In this document: piece after piece, positions 25,913-34,274 of the stretch
Numbering within the stretch: the first letter of the stretch is position 1
Layout of the letters: every line of letters starts with the position of its first letter
Source: Brevibacillus laterosporus
GTDB taxonomy: Bacteria; Bacillota; Bacilli; Brevibacillales; Brevibacillaceae
DNA: 64,000 bases
Assembly: GCA_007833815.1 (NCBI GenBank)
Contig: CP033464.1
Coordinates: 5,315,501 to 5,379,500, forward strand
Direction: 5' to 3'
The notes under the pieces: generated by a model
Seen by the model: the letters and a program-made list of their open reading frames with translations, nothing else
Database searches by the model: none
What the model was told of the DNA's origin: nothing
Program-made: the position numbers and the translations under genes

Positions 25913-26328
25913 TGCACCCCTTAAAGTAGACATTGGAAAAACCCTCGAGGTTATCCGATGAACTTTAGGGGGTGTATTTTTATGGCAATCAAAGGACAGA
26001 AGTTTAGAAGTTATCCAGAATCACTTAAATTGGAAGCAGTACGATTGCATCTAGATGAAAAGTGGACTCACAAACAGATAGCTGAACACTTGGGAATTAA
26101 CGATAGGAGAATGAAATCCTAAAAAAGTGTTTGGAAATTTGGATGCGGGAGGGATAAGAAAGAAATATCGGATTGTGGAGAGCTTGTCTACAATGTATCC
26201 AATTACTGAGATTTGTATGGTGTTAGGTGTTTCGAGAAGTGGCTATTACAAGTACCTTTCCACTAGAAACTTGCATAGGGATAAGTCGATGAAAAAACGG
26301 ATCAGAACGATCTATGGACAAAGGAAAG
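25913..26328 (+). mobile_element. IS3-family remnant (second type, copy 2)
   Basis: Same left end and orfA start as at 16249 (here without the frameshift: SLKLEAVRLHLDEKWTHKQI), but with an internal deletion after LGIND. OrfB is cut off at RTIYGQRKG where it meets a prohead-protease remnant. Confidence 0.75.
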
Positions 26329-26572
26329 GGAGTAGGGGATATTTCAGCAAGGTTTATATCTGTCAATGTTCGCTCATAGACAATTCATTCTTTAGATATG
26401 TCCAAGCATCTTTTCGGACATGAAAACCAAATGAAACCCCGTCTACATCCCCACGTTGGATAGATTCATAAGCATCCTTACCCCAGGTGTTGTTAGGTAG
26501 ATCAAGTTCGAATCGTAGACCAATATCATCTTCATACAATCTGAGAGTTTCATTTTTCGTTGAACCAAGCAC
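26329..26572 (-). pseudogene. HK97-type prohead protease fragment
   Basis: LGSTKNETLRLYEDDIGLRF, GKDAYESIQRGDVDGVSFGF is the conserved core of phage prohead proteases. A frameshift after KDAW is followed by RTLTDINLAEISP in another frame, then IS sequence. Both ends are lost. Confidence 0.75.
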
Positions 26573-26609
26573 ATAATCCGTTCAACTCGTGTCCTTATGC
26601 ACCCAACCA

Positions 26610-26709
26610 TAAATATTAGAAAAATGCACGCCCATTTGTGTTTGTCACAAGCAACTATCTCACCAGCTAAGACATCAAGGCTGTAGTCAATTAGATATTG
26701 TTTGATCAT
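26610..26709 (-). pseudogene. Phage terminase large subunit, N-terminal fragment
   Basis: MIKQYLIDYSLDVLAGEIVA, CDKHKWACIF: start of a large terminase, its ATG overlapping the small-subunit stop. It breaks off about 30 codons in and is joined by deletion to the prohead-protease remnant. Confidence 0.6.
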
Positions 26710-27233
26710 AAATCACCGAATGTCTTTTCGACCGCGCTAGGCTCCTGCTTCTCCTGCTTCGGTATTACAAGCTTGCAGCGAGATGCAATGGTAAGGCCCA
26801 GGTCGCTTGCTGCTGATCTACATTGCTTAAATAATTTATCTTGGTTAATCAATAAATCTGAATAAGCTACGTTTGCTTCCTCCCATTCGTTCATGTCAAT
26901 TACAGCACCGTCTTTATCGTGAATTGCTTGTTTGCGCTGCACTGTCAATTTCGTTTGTAGCAAGGCATCTGTGACTTTTATATACATTTTTCGAGCATAC
27001 AAAAAGCGAGCCAACGCATCTACATCAAGATTACTCATGATGCCGATATACAGCAGCTCGCTTGCAATTTTTTTACATTCTTTTTTCAGGTCTTTCGGTA
27101 GGTAGCTAGGTGGCTTTACTTTGTCGTTTGCCGCCTTTATTTCTTGGGATTTACGCTCTTCTATTTCAGCTTTTGTTAGGTTTTTCTTTCCCTTGTAAAG
27201 CAGCAAGTCAACTGGTTGCCTTGGTCTAGCCAT
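26706..27233 (-). CDS. Phage terminase small subunit (P27 family)
   Basis: 175 residues, MARPRQPVDLLLYKGKKNLT start, SYLPKDLKKECKKIASELLY, LDVDALARFLYARKMYIKV, SAASDLGLTIASRCKLVIP: the P27 signature. Small terminases bind the packaging site and load the ATPase subunit. Here the large subunit is deleted, so packaging cannot work. ATG behind a GGGGGTGAGGG site. Confidence 0.85.
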   Translation of the reverse strand: MARPRQPVDLLLYKGKKNLTKAEIEERKSQEIKAANDKVKPPSYLPKDLKKECKKIASELLYIGIMSNLDVDALARFLYARKMYIKVTDALLQTKLTVQRKQAIHDKDGAVIDMNEWEEANVAYSDLLINQDKLFKQCRSAASDLGLTIASRCKLVIPKQEKQEPSAVEKTFGDL

Positions 27234-27434
27234 TCCCTCACCCCCTTTCTGTTCATCGAAAATAATTTTTTATACTATTTAACCCTTCCTAAAAAATCCA
27301 GCGAAGTGTCAAACTATTGATGCCTGTTAGTTGAATAAGTAATTCACTTTTGGTATTGTAACCTAAGTAATTTAGTTTTTTGGTGATTACATATACTTCT
27401 GCACTACTAATCAAATAACAGGAAGGTGAAAAAA

Positions 27435-27608
27435 GTGTCGGTCATTATATCAACGGATGATTTAGAACTTTCCTGTCCTTTTTGCAAAGGGCAAAAACAA
27501 GTTAATGTAAATAATACAGAGGAAATCTGTCCAAAGTGTAATGGGAAAGGTGTTATTTTAACTGCATTAGGACAAACACTGCTTCACTTTATAAAAAAAC
27601 ATTTTTAA
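27435..27608 (+). CDS. rtpA: Anti-TRAP family protein (RtpA-like)
   Basis: 57 residues from the GTG at 27435 behind GGAAGG (an earlier GTG at 27426 is closer to that site). STDDLELSCPFCKG, CPKCNGKGVILTALGQTLLH, FIKKHF align by eye with Bacillus subtilis anti-TRAP (two CxxC zinc pairs, GKGVILTA, TLL.FI.KH). Anti-TRAP binds Trp-activated TRAP and blocks its RNA binding, raising tryptophan biosynthesis. In B. subtilis it is induced through a T-box. I see no T-box here and no trp genes, so it may be phage-borne or act in trans. Confidence 0.8.
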   Translation: MSVIISTDDLELSCPFCKGQKQVNVNNTEEICPKCNGKGVILTALGQTLLHFIKKHF

Positions 27609-27630
27609 ATTACTCTGAATCATTTTGAAG

Positions 27631-27666
27631 GAGGCAACCATTTTCTATGGTGTAGCCTCTTTTTTA
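27631..27666 (+). terminator. Terminator of the anti-TRAP gene
   Basis: GAGGC-ACCAT-TTTCT-ATGGT-GCCTC then TTTTTT. Confidence 0.8.
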
Positions 27667-27937
27667 TTTACTTGAAAATCCATTTAGGGAATTTTTTTAC
27701 AAAAGACTACCACGCGGTCTAGCGCTGGCACTGTGCAGGTTTTGATACCCCCCTCACAATACCTTCCAATACCATTAAAAACTCACCTTACCCACTTTCT
27801 GTAGCTCTGTGAACGTCTATGCTTGGGCCTTGCTATGTATGGTAGGTATTCACCCAATTACGCACGGATAATCACCCAAAACGTATACAGTTAAATATAC
27901 TATCGAGAAAATAAGATTAAGATAAGGAGTGATTGTT
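27667..27937. other. Interval without a gene
   Basis: No frame, hairpin or repeat that I can support, apart from the AAGGAG ribosome site at the right end. Confidence 0.4.
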
Positions 27938-28294
27938 TTGGTTTGTTATCGTGTCCCTTATACCTATGACCAATGTATGGAGGAGTGCAAATCTGGAGAA
28001 AATCCAGGTACAGATCAAGAATGCCAGCCCATATGTAGACAGTATAATACAAGACCTTGGTATATGAGATGTACAGAACCTATGCCATATGAACCTTCAA
28101 GACCTTACGGTATGAGTCAACCAGTGCCTTACAGTCCACAGCCACAGCCATATCCCTATGCTCTTAACCCTCAACCTCTTCCACCTATCCCTTATCACTA
28201 TTATTCTATTCTTCCTGACGATGATTGTGTTAGGGAATGCAGAAGACTGGGAATACCTCCTTTAAACTGTTGCTATAGATGTGGATATTGCTAA
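27938..28294 (+). CDS. Cys/Pro/Tyr-rich small protein
   Basis: 118 residues from the TTG at 27938, about eight bases after AAGGAG. Twelve Cys lie in two end clusters (DQCMEECKSGENPGTDQECQ, PIC; DDDCVRECRRLGIPPLNCCY, RCGYC) around a Pro/Tyr/Gln-rich middle (PVPYSPQPQPYPYALNPQPL). No signal peptide. The layout resembles spore-coat or crust proteins cross-linked by disulfides. Unrecognised family; role inferred. Confidence 0.6.
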   Translation: MVCYRVPYTYDQCMEECKSGENPGTDQECQPICRQYNTRPWYMRCTEPMPYEPSRPYGMSQPVPYSPQPQPYPYALNPQPLPPIPYHYYSILPDDDCVRECRRLGIPPLNCCYRCGYC

Positions 28295-28417
28295 TAGACA
28301 TGCTTAGAATCAACGTTATGGTTGCGAATTCCAACTCAAAAGTTGCAGAAACAATGAGTTACCCTGTAAATGTTGGACAAATACTTTTCCAATAACGGGA
28401 ATCTATAGTTTAATAAA

Positions 28418-28460
28418 AAGTGGTAGTCAGGAACATATTTTTTCTTCCTGACTACTACTT
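28418..28460. terminator. 16-bp hairpin terminator
   Basis: AAGTGGTAGTCAGGAA pairs with TTCCTGACTACTACTT; the loop contains TTTTTTTC. Serves either neighbour. Confidence 0.65.
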
Positions 28461-28514
28461 CACTTTACTAGAAATCTTCTGCCATATGGATCATGTCTCG
28501 AATGAATTGATAGA

Positions 28515-28874
28515 TTATCTCCAAGCGCCTCCATCCTCTCTTGCAGTCTTCCGGTTATGACACTGCTCACATAATGGCTGCCAGTAGTTCCGATCCCAAA
28601 ACAATGTCTTATCTCCCTTGTGTGCAATGATATGGTCAACCCTAGTAGCACCATTTAGCAATCCCTTGTCATAGCAATGCTTGCAGAGTGGATGCTTTTT
28701 CAAAAATCCTATTCTTGCTTTTCTCCACTTAGCATCATAACCACGTTGCGTAGATGATCCACGTTCACGATCATACTGCTGGACTTGTTTCTTCTGGTGT
28801 ATAGGGCAATATGCTTCTCGAGTTAATGTTGGGCATCTGGAATGCAAACAGGTCTTTAATGGATTACTTGGCAT
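28515..28874 (-). CDS. HNH endonuclease, phage-type
   Basis: 119 residues. CPTLTREAYCPIHQ opens a zinc site; LCKHCYDKGLL, ATRVDHIIAHKGD and LCEQCHNRKTARED form the HNH/beta-beta-alpha-metal fold with the DH pair. Such HNH enzymes usually sit beside terminase genes and nick at packaging. Here the gene has lost the ribosome site kept by its copy at 54059 (AAGGAAGG), so expression is doubtful. Confidence 0.85.
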   Translation of the reverse strand: MPSNPLKTCLHSRCPTLTREAYCPIHQKKQVQQYDRERGSSTQRGYDAKWRKARIGFLKKHPLCKHCYDKGLLNGATRVDHIIAHKGDKTLFWDRNYWQPLCEQCHNRKTAREDGGAWR

Positions 28875-28934
28875 TGTTCATGAAGTAAACCACTAGCCTA
28901 TTAAGCATGAAAGAAGAGGCAATGGTCTTAAGGT

Positions 28935-29825
28935 TCAACTACTCTTTTCATACCATGGGTTTAAATGCACCAGTACTTCTTCAACATCTTGAATTTCACT
29001 TTTAATTGTGTTCTTGATTAAACGGGAAATATCGTGACCTTCTTTTATCGTTAAATCATTTGAAACGCTCACTCTTATGTCGACAATAATATAATGACCG
29101 TGTTCTCTTGCCCGAATTCGATCGATTCTCTTAACCTGTGAGATAGAACGAACAATATTTTCTAACTGATTCAATTGATCCAAAGGTACGTTTTTTTCCA
29201 TTAGAATTCCAATGGATTCCTTTCCCATTTCGTAGGCTAATTTCAGTACAAAATAGGATACAATGATTCCAGAAATTGGGTCGCCATATTGAGCGAATGG
29301 CATGTGATAATGCTCACCAATCAATGTTGTGCCAATACCTACAACAGCAGCAATAGATGCGTAAACATCGGCAAGGTGGTCTTTTGCTGTTGCAATTAAG
29401 CTTTTGCTTTTTTGTACTTTTCCAAGACGAATACAATAAACGTAGAGAACTTGTTTCCATATTAAAGAAATAAACGCAGCAATCAACGCTATGACACTTG
29501 CTTCAGTTGCAGGTTCGAGTAGTGCTTCTACAGATTTATAGACCATTAAAAGAGCTGCTAAAGCTAATATAATGGCAACAATGGCTGAAGCAATAACCTC
29601 AGCTTTACCATGACCGTAAGGATGATCATCATCGGCTGGTTTTTTTGAAACCATTGATGAGGATAGTGCAGCGAAAGTTGCAATCACATCACCAGCATTA
29701 TGAATTCCGTCAGCAATGAGTACCTGACTGTTAAATAAATATCCTACAACAACTTTTATAACGGTTAACACTACATTACTAATAAGGCTGATCCATAATG
29801 CGAGTAATCCAGAGAAATTTTTCAT
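28935..29825 (-). CDS. Cation diffusion facilitator metal transporter
   Basis: 296 residues from the ATG at 29825 behind GAGGAGGG. Six TM helices are expected over the first 200 residues. Metal-site residues D39, H42 and D46 in ADGIHNAGD and the DDDHPYGHGK loop fit the CDF family. A cytoplasmic domain (about 205-296, ending EEVLVHLNPWYEKSS) should bind metal and control dimerisation. CDF proteins export Zn, Mn, Fe or Co against protons. The closest type is the YeaB-like group of Bacillus (inference). Intact, monocistronic; cargo of the second segment. Confidence 0.9.
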   Translation of the reverse strand: MKNFSGLLALWISLISNVVLTVIKVVVGYLFNSQVLIADGIHNAGDVIATFAALSSSMVSKKPADDDHPYGHGKAEVIASAIVAIILALAALLMVYKSVEALLEPATEASVIALIAAFISLIWKQVLYVYCIRLGKVQKSKSLIATAKDHLADVYASIAAVVGIGTTLIGEHYHMPFAQYGDPISGIIVSYFVLKLAYEMGKESIGILMEKNVPLDQLNQLENIVRSISQVKRIDRIRAREHGHYIIVDIRVSVSNDLTIKEGHDISRLIKNTIKSEIQDVEEVLVHLNPWYEKSS

Positions 29826-29843
29826 TTCAAAGTCCCTCCTCAC

Positions 29844-30044
29844 TTATTTTGCCATTGTACTTGACAAAGTTTGTGTGGGTCTAGAGAAACAGTTTTAGCT
29901 CACTATTAAAAATTAGGACACCTCAAAAAACATTGGTCTTTGACAAATAAGTTGCAAGGAACCAATACTTCAAAGCTTTGGTCTCCGTATTCGGTAACAG
30001 ATTAGCTCACACCTATAACTTTTCTTCATACTCTTGTGCTTGTT
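29844..30044. other. Upstream region of the CDF gene
   Basis: AT-rich; nothing beyond a possible promoter region for the transporter. Confidence 0.35.
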
Positions 30045-30300
30045 CTAAGAGAAAAAATATCTATCAAAATGACCTATATATATTTATTTCTTTTCTTTTG
30101 TGTACTTATTGCATACATCATGTAGCAGAAACTAGAGTTACTGTTGCAGAAATGATAGTTATTGCTAACAGTAACTCAACTGGTTAAAATGCCCATTTTC
30201 ACTAAATTAGTTATTGTAAACAAAAACCCCTATTAATGTTGCAGAAACTACAGTTCAATCAGTGTTATTGCAACATGATGTAAACATTAAGCAAACATAT
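30045..30300. repeat. Iteron-like noncoding block (copy 1)
   Basis: Nearly identical to 54085-54335. Holds tandem 21-base units starting GCAGAAACTAGAGTTACTG and GCAGAAATGATAGTTATTG, a later GCAGAAACTACAGTT and an inverted AACAGTAACTCAACTGG. The repetition and its conservation beside the integrase suggest protein-binding iterons (replication, excision or regulation). Confidence 0.55.
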
Positions 30301-30334
30301 TTTTATTAGGACACTTTTTTGATTCCAATAAAAA

Positions 30335-30363
30335 ATACATGATCCAAAAAGAGGATCATGTAT
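30335..30363 (-). terminator. Terminator of the secreted 147-residue gene
   Basis: TACATGATCC-loop-GGATCATGTA; on the minus strand followed by TTTTTTATT. Confidence 0.75.
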
Positions 30364-30391
30364 AGTGATATCTTCTTTACAAAACGGGATT

Positions 30392-30835
30392 TCAACTTAT
30401 TCTATGGAATCGTACATATCCTGCAGACGTAACAAAACTACCTTGATACCCCCCGTTAATCCATCCGCCATCCCCATTATTCCAAAATTCACCATCTGTG
30501 AAAACCCACACTCCATAAAGAATGTTACCATAACGTACTGTATAAGATGTTTGAATGCCTTGTAGATTATGAGAATATCTTTGATTTAAATTATAAACCA
30601 CCACATTCTTTTTTCCTTGACCCACTTGGTAAAAAGCATGGTAAAGTGTGTCTTTAACAAAATTCTCACGGGCATCATCTGCTGGAAGAACACTTTTTTC
30701 AGACTTATTAATACTTGGTGGAAATTGGTTTGGGGTGTTGGTTACATTTTCACTCGCTAATGCTCCTGTCGCTCCTGCTGATAACATCAGAGACAATCCC
30801 AATAATGAAATTAAAACCTTGCGTCCAGCTTTCAT
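30392..30835 (-). CDS. Small secreted protein, unknown
   Basis: 147 residues, ATG behind AGGAGGAGG. Signal peptide about 1-28 (LISLLGLSLMLSAGATGALA). The mature part is Tyr/Gly/Asn-rich with likely beta strands (SYTVRYGNILYGVWVFTDGE, NGGYQGSFVTSAGYVRF). Not recognised. The gene and its flanks (about 30300-30960) have no counterpart in the parallel region at 54335, so they look like a later insertion in this copy or a loss from the other. Confidence 0.7.
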   Translation of the reverse strand: MKAGRKVLISLLGLSLMLSAGATGALASENVTNTPNQFPPSINKSEKSVLPADDARENFVKDTLYHAFYQVGQGKKNVVVYNLNQRYSHNLQGIQTSYTVRYGNILYGVWVFTDGEFWNNGDGGWINGGYQGSFVTSAGYVRFHRIS

Positions 30836-30964
30836 CTTTACAATCCTCCTCCTAATTCCAATAATAAACCTTTATTGTAAAAAAATTACATAAAAGATTA
30901 TGGATATATAATACCCCGTTAATTCTGCATTTTCAATATACTTATTTTAAGTATATTCATGATT

Positions 30965-31095
30965 GACACAAAAATAGCCACCAGCAGGTGACTAACTCTC
31001 TAATTCCTATGATATAAATTTACACCATCTAAAACCAAATGGCACATGATTAAAGCCTATTTTTTTCATATTATTTCCTGTTTTATTTTATATGA
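30965..31095. repeat. Noncoding repeat (matches 54325-54470)
   Basis: About 130 bases with the same order as in the downstream element (AATAGCCACC, GGTGACTAACTCTC, ATGATTAAAGCC blocks). The short hairpin GCCACC...GGTGAC lies inside. Confidence 0.6.
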
Positions 31096-31285
31096 CTTCG
31101 CCCTCTACAAACTTCTATAACCTTTGCTACTTTGATTTCTCATCCCTCCTGTTCTCATTTTTCATAAGGTAGGGATTCCTACAGTTATTGACTGCCATGC
31201 TCCAATTTGCGTCACTGGGAACGTGTGGTTACAATCGAGGATATCATTGCTTACGATCCAGATATCAGTGAGGAGGATAAGTAAG

Positions 31286-32334
31286 ATGCCAGTATATAAA
31301 GACGTTAACGCAAAAAAGAACCCTTGGTATTTTACTATCAACTATAAGGAGAATGGGAAATATAAAAAAATGCTCCGACGGGGATTTAAGACAAAAAAAA
31401 AAGCAGAGTAAGCGATGGTGGAAGCACAAAATGCCTTGAATAAAGGAACATACATTGAACCATCTAAAATGACCTATATAGATTTCATGCATAACTGGTT
31501 GGAGGATAAAAAGACAACCGTAAAAGCACGCACGTTGGAATTTTATTCATTCCTAGTTGAACGTCACATTTTACCCACAATCGGTGGGATGGAATTATCA
31601 AAAATAACTTCGCGTGATATTCAATCTTTGTATAACAGTCTAAAAGAGGCAGGAAACCTATCAGATGAAAATATCCGGAAGGTGCATACGATCATAAACG
31701 ACTCGTTGGATAAAGCTTTCCGTTGGGAAATGATCGCTAAAAATCCCGCTTCTTTGGTTGATTCACCAAAGGTATCAAGAAAAGAAATTGTGGTCTGGGA
31801 TGAAAATGAGATACAACAGTTTTAGCTACCGCAAAAGAATCTCGTTACTACGTTGCTTTTCTAATTGCTTTAACAACTGGAATGAGACAAGGGGAAATTC
31901 TAGGACTACGCTGGAAGGACATTGATGAGGATAACCGTACTTTTTCTATCGTTCAAACCCTTTCGCATGATGGTAAGGAATTCAACGTAGGCGCAAAATC
32001 TGATTCGGGAAACCGACGTATCTCCATTGATGAACAGACTTTGAACCAAATCTTGAAATTAAAACATAGATACAAGGTTGAAATGCTAGAAAACCGTCCA
32101 CTTTATAAAGATCACGATTTAGTTATTTGTACGTCTGTTGAACACACCCCTATCACCACGTAATTTAAACCGTTCGTTTGATAGTATTATCAAAAAAGGG
32201 AACGTCAGAAAAATTCGGTTTCACGATATGCGACACACTCACGCCAGCCTACTACTAAAGCAAGGTGTTAACCCCAAAATCGTATCGGAACGTCTGGGAC
32301 ATGCCAATGTACGAATTACTTTAGACACATAAGG
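31286..32334 (+). pseudogene. Tyrosine-type integrase, multiply inactivated
   Basis: ATG behind GAGGAGG. Arm-binding N-domain (VNAKKNPWYFTINYKENGKY), core-binding domain and catalytic domain (TTGMRQGEILGLRWKDID; RFHDMRHTHASLLLKQG) are all recognisable. But there is a TAA after KKKAE (31409), a missing T at about 31823, a second frame change near 32150, and a stop at ITLDT before the catalytic Tyr. It would have recombined the att core 19 bp downstream. Confidence 0.85.
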
Positions 32335-32352
32335 GATTTTAGCATCTTATCT

Positions 32353-32398
32353 ATGGTGATCCGGACTGGGTTCGAACCAGCGACCCCCACCCTGTCAA
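32353..32398 (-). other. tRNA-derived attachment core (att, copy 3)
   Basis: Same core as at 8363 and 56666, on the minus strand from the anticodon loop (TTGACAG) to GGATCACCA. Beyond it on the right, the sequence TTTGGTTGTCAATGTTGTCA matches DNA at 56824, implying recombination near TGTCAATTTGGT. Confidence 0.75.
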
Positions 32399-32600
32399 TT
32401 TGGTTGTCAATGTTGTCAGTCCCTTTTCAGTATGAAAGGATCTCTTTCCTTTTTCACCTCTGTATCTCTTCCAATCTAGCACATAGCTCATGTTGCCATT
32501 CTGAATCATTTGTTAGGCTGGCAATCAAAGATAAGTTTTTGAGTTTTGCAAACTTCCAAGGTTGGAATGTGTTCCAGTTACCTTGTCGCAGAATATAAAA
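32399..32600 (-). pseudogene. Remnant of the 66-residue protein encoded at 56875
   Basis: Bases 32399-32570 align with 56820-57000 (TTGTCAGTCCCTTT, CACATAGCTCATG, GGCAATCAAAGATAAG), but the frame is not complete. Confidence 0.5.
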
Positions 32601-32671
32601 ATTGACGTTTTATTTTTTGGCACATAAAAAAAGGTAACTCCCATAATATGATATTATCCCCTTTTAGTAGA

Positions 32672-32885
32672 CAGTAAGAAGCAAGACCCCTTACTGTATT
32701 AACTAGGAGGGGAATTTTCTATGGGGGAAATTAGAAAAACATATTCAAAGGATTTTAAGTTAAAAGCCGTACGGCTTTATTTGAGCGGTGAACAAGGGTA
32801 CAAAACACTTACAAGGGATCTCGGTATTAGTGACCCAAACCTTATTTTAAGTCAAATCCGTGGTACAGTGCAGTTCCTTCGCTAG
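32672..32885 (+). mobile_element. IS3-family left end with truncated orfA
   Basis: Terminal GTAGACAGTAAGAAGCAAGA is followed by an orfA start at 32720 (MGEIRKTYSKDFKLKAVRLY) that breaks off after DPNLILS. The rest of the element is missing. Confidence 0.6.
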
Positions 32886-33000
32886 ATGAAAAAAGGCTGC
32901 TCAGCAAATTGCCTCCACGTTTGGATTTGTAGTACGATGATAAGGAATCCAAGCAATGGGAAAATGTAACTTATATAACAGAGGATAGGAGTGCTGCTAC

Positions 33001-33780
33001 ATGCTGACGCCACTGAAGGATAAGACGGTCGTAGTGACCGGAGCCAGCAAAGGAATCGGCAAAGGAATTGCGAGAACCTTCGCCGCAAAGGGGGCGAAAG
33101 TCGCGGTCGTCGCACGCAGCCTGACGAAAGCGGAGGAAACCGCGGTGGAAATCCGGAAGAACGGAGGCATTGCTCATGCCTTCCAGGGCAATGTCGCCGA
33201 TTTGGAGTCGATGAGGTGCGTTGCGAGCGAGACGGCCGGTACTTTCGGGGGGATCGACGTGCTGTGCGCCAATGCCGGTATTTTTCCGAATGCGCCGATC
33301 GAGACGATGACCGGCGAGCATTGGGATCAGGTGATGAACACGAATGCTCGCGGGACTCTGTTTTCCCTTCAAGCCTGCCTGCCCTTTCTGAAGAAGGCGG
33401 AATACGGCCGGATCATTGTTACCTCTTCGATTACGGGGCCGGTCACGGGCTATGCCGGATGGTCGCACTACGGCGCAAGCAAAGCCGCTCAGCTTGGATT
33501 CATGCGCAGTGCGGCGCTCGAGCTCGCGCGTTACAGCATTACCATTAACGCCGTCATGCCCGGCAACATAATGACGGAAGGCTTGGATGGCCTTGGAGAT
33601 CATTATCTGCAGGCGATGACGGCGTCCATCCCGCTCAAGCGGCTCGGAAGCGTCGAAGATATCGCTTACGCCGCTCTTTTTTTGGCTTCGAAGGAGGCAG
33701 GTTATATTACGGGCCAAACTATCATCGTTGATGGCGGTCAGATTATTCCAGAGAGTCTGGAAGCGATGGGGCAAACCTGA
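33001..33780 (+). CDS. SDR-family oxidoreductase (FabG-like)
   Basis: 259 residues. TGASKGIG (13-20) binds NAD(P); NAG at 91-93, catalytic S143, Y157 and K161 (YGASK), and the C-terminal GQTIIVDGG are canonical for classical SDRs such as 3-oxoacyl-ACP reductases. Substrate unknown. GC content and codon choice (GCG, CGC, GGC) are clearly higher than in every neighbour except the bacteriocin operon, so it came from another genome, perhaps a Paenibacillus-like one. It lies between an IS3 fragment and phage tail genes. Intact, with its own terminator. Confidence 0.9.
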   Translation: MLTPLKDKTVVVTGASKGIGKGIARTFAAKGAKVAVVARSLTKAEETAVEIRKNGGIAHAFQGNVADLESMRCVASETAGTFGGIDVLCANAGIFPNAPIETMTGEHWDQVMNTNARGTLFSLQACLPFLKKAEYGRIIVTSSITGPVTGYAGWSHYGASKAAQLGFMRSAALELARYSITINAVMPGNIMTEGLDGLGDHYLQAMTASIPLKRLGSVEDIAYAALFLASKEAGYITGQTIIVDGGQIIPESLEAMGQT

Positions 33781-33914
33781 TTCGATTACGATAGGACACC
33801 ATATCGATACCCCGAGAGAGAAGGCAGGCGCATGTCTTTGTCTTTTGAAGAGCGAAACATTTCATCATGAACCTCTGCTGGCCGAGCTCAATGTAATCAT
33901 CATAACCTATGTAT

Positions 33915-33957
33915 AAGTGGACATCCGTTTTAGAAGAACGGTTATGTCCACTTTTTT
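33915..33957 (+). terminator. Terminator of the SDR gene
   Basis: AAGTGGACAT...ATGTCCACTT then TTTTT. Confidence 0.75.
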
Positions 33958-34130
33958 GTGAAGGTGAAGGTGGAAGTAGGGGCCCTAGGAGGTTGGCCAA
34001 TAAGTATCCTATATTACCGGAGATGCCTTGCAAAGCCTTGAAAAATTAGTTGGGGAAAATCCGATAGAATACCGAACTCAGGTAGCCTAGATGGGGCTTG
34101 TTTAAAGTTGTCTACTTGACAGGGGCAAGA
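33958..34130. other. Junction region with IS-end relic
   Basis: Bases 34107-34126 (GTTGTCTACTTGACAGGGGC) are a solitary end of the IS3 type found at 59521. The rest shows nothing clear. Confidence 0.4.
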
Positions 34131-34274
34131 TCACACCGATGGGATCTTTTTTTCTTCGGTAGAGATTTCTTCTTCAGACCACTTTAGGAACTCTGGTGTC
34201 TTTTTTAAGACATTACCGTTTGAATCAGTTAGGGCAATAATTAATTTTTTTCCGAGTAATCCTTGTTCAGCCAT
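34131..34274 (-). CDS. Small phage tail-region protein
   Basis: 47 residues from the ATG at 34274, overlapping the tail-sheath stop (TAATG). MAEQGLLGKKLIIALTDSNG, then KTPEFLKWSEEEIS. Probably a short tail-assembly protein, perhaps a truncated tube-protein start; unrecognised. Confidence 0.45.
   Translation of the reverse strand: MAEQGLLGKKLIIALTDSNGNVLKKTPEFLKWSEEEISTEEKKIPSV

Noticed and set aside
27240-27434. T-box riboswitch before the anti-TRAP gene
   Set aside because: Looked for the T-box core and an antiterminator pair, as in Bacillus subtilis rtpA; none is visible.
30045-30300. CRISPR array
   Set aside because: The repeated units are degenerate, few and without uniform spacers; no cas genes are present.
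32971-33774. Minus-strand ORF of 267 codons opposite the SDR gene
   Set aside because: Antisense shadow produced by GC-rich codon use; no motif or ribosome site.
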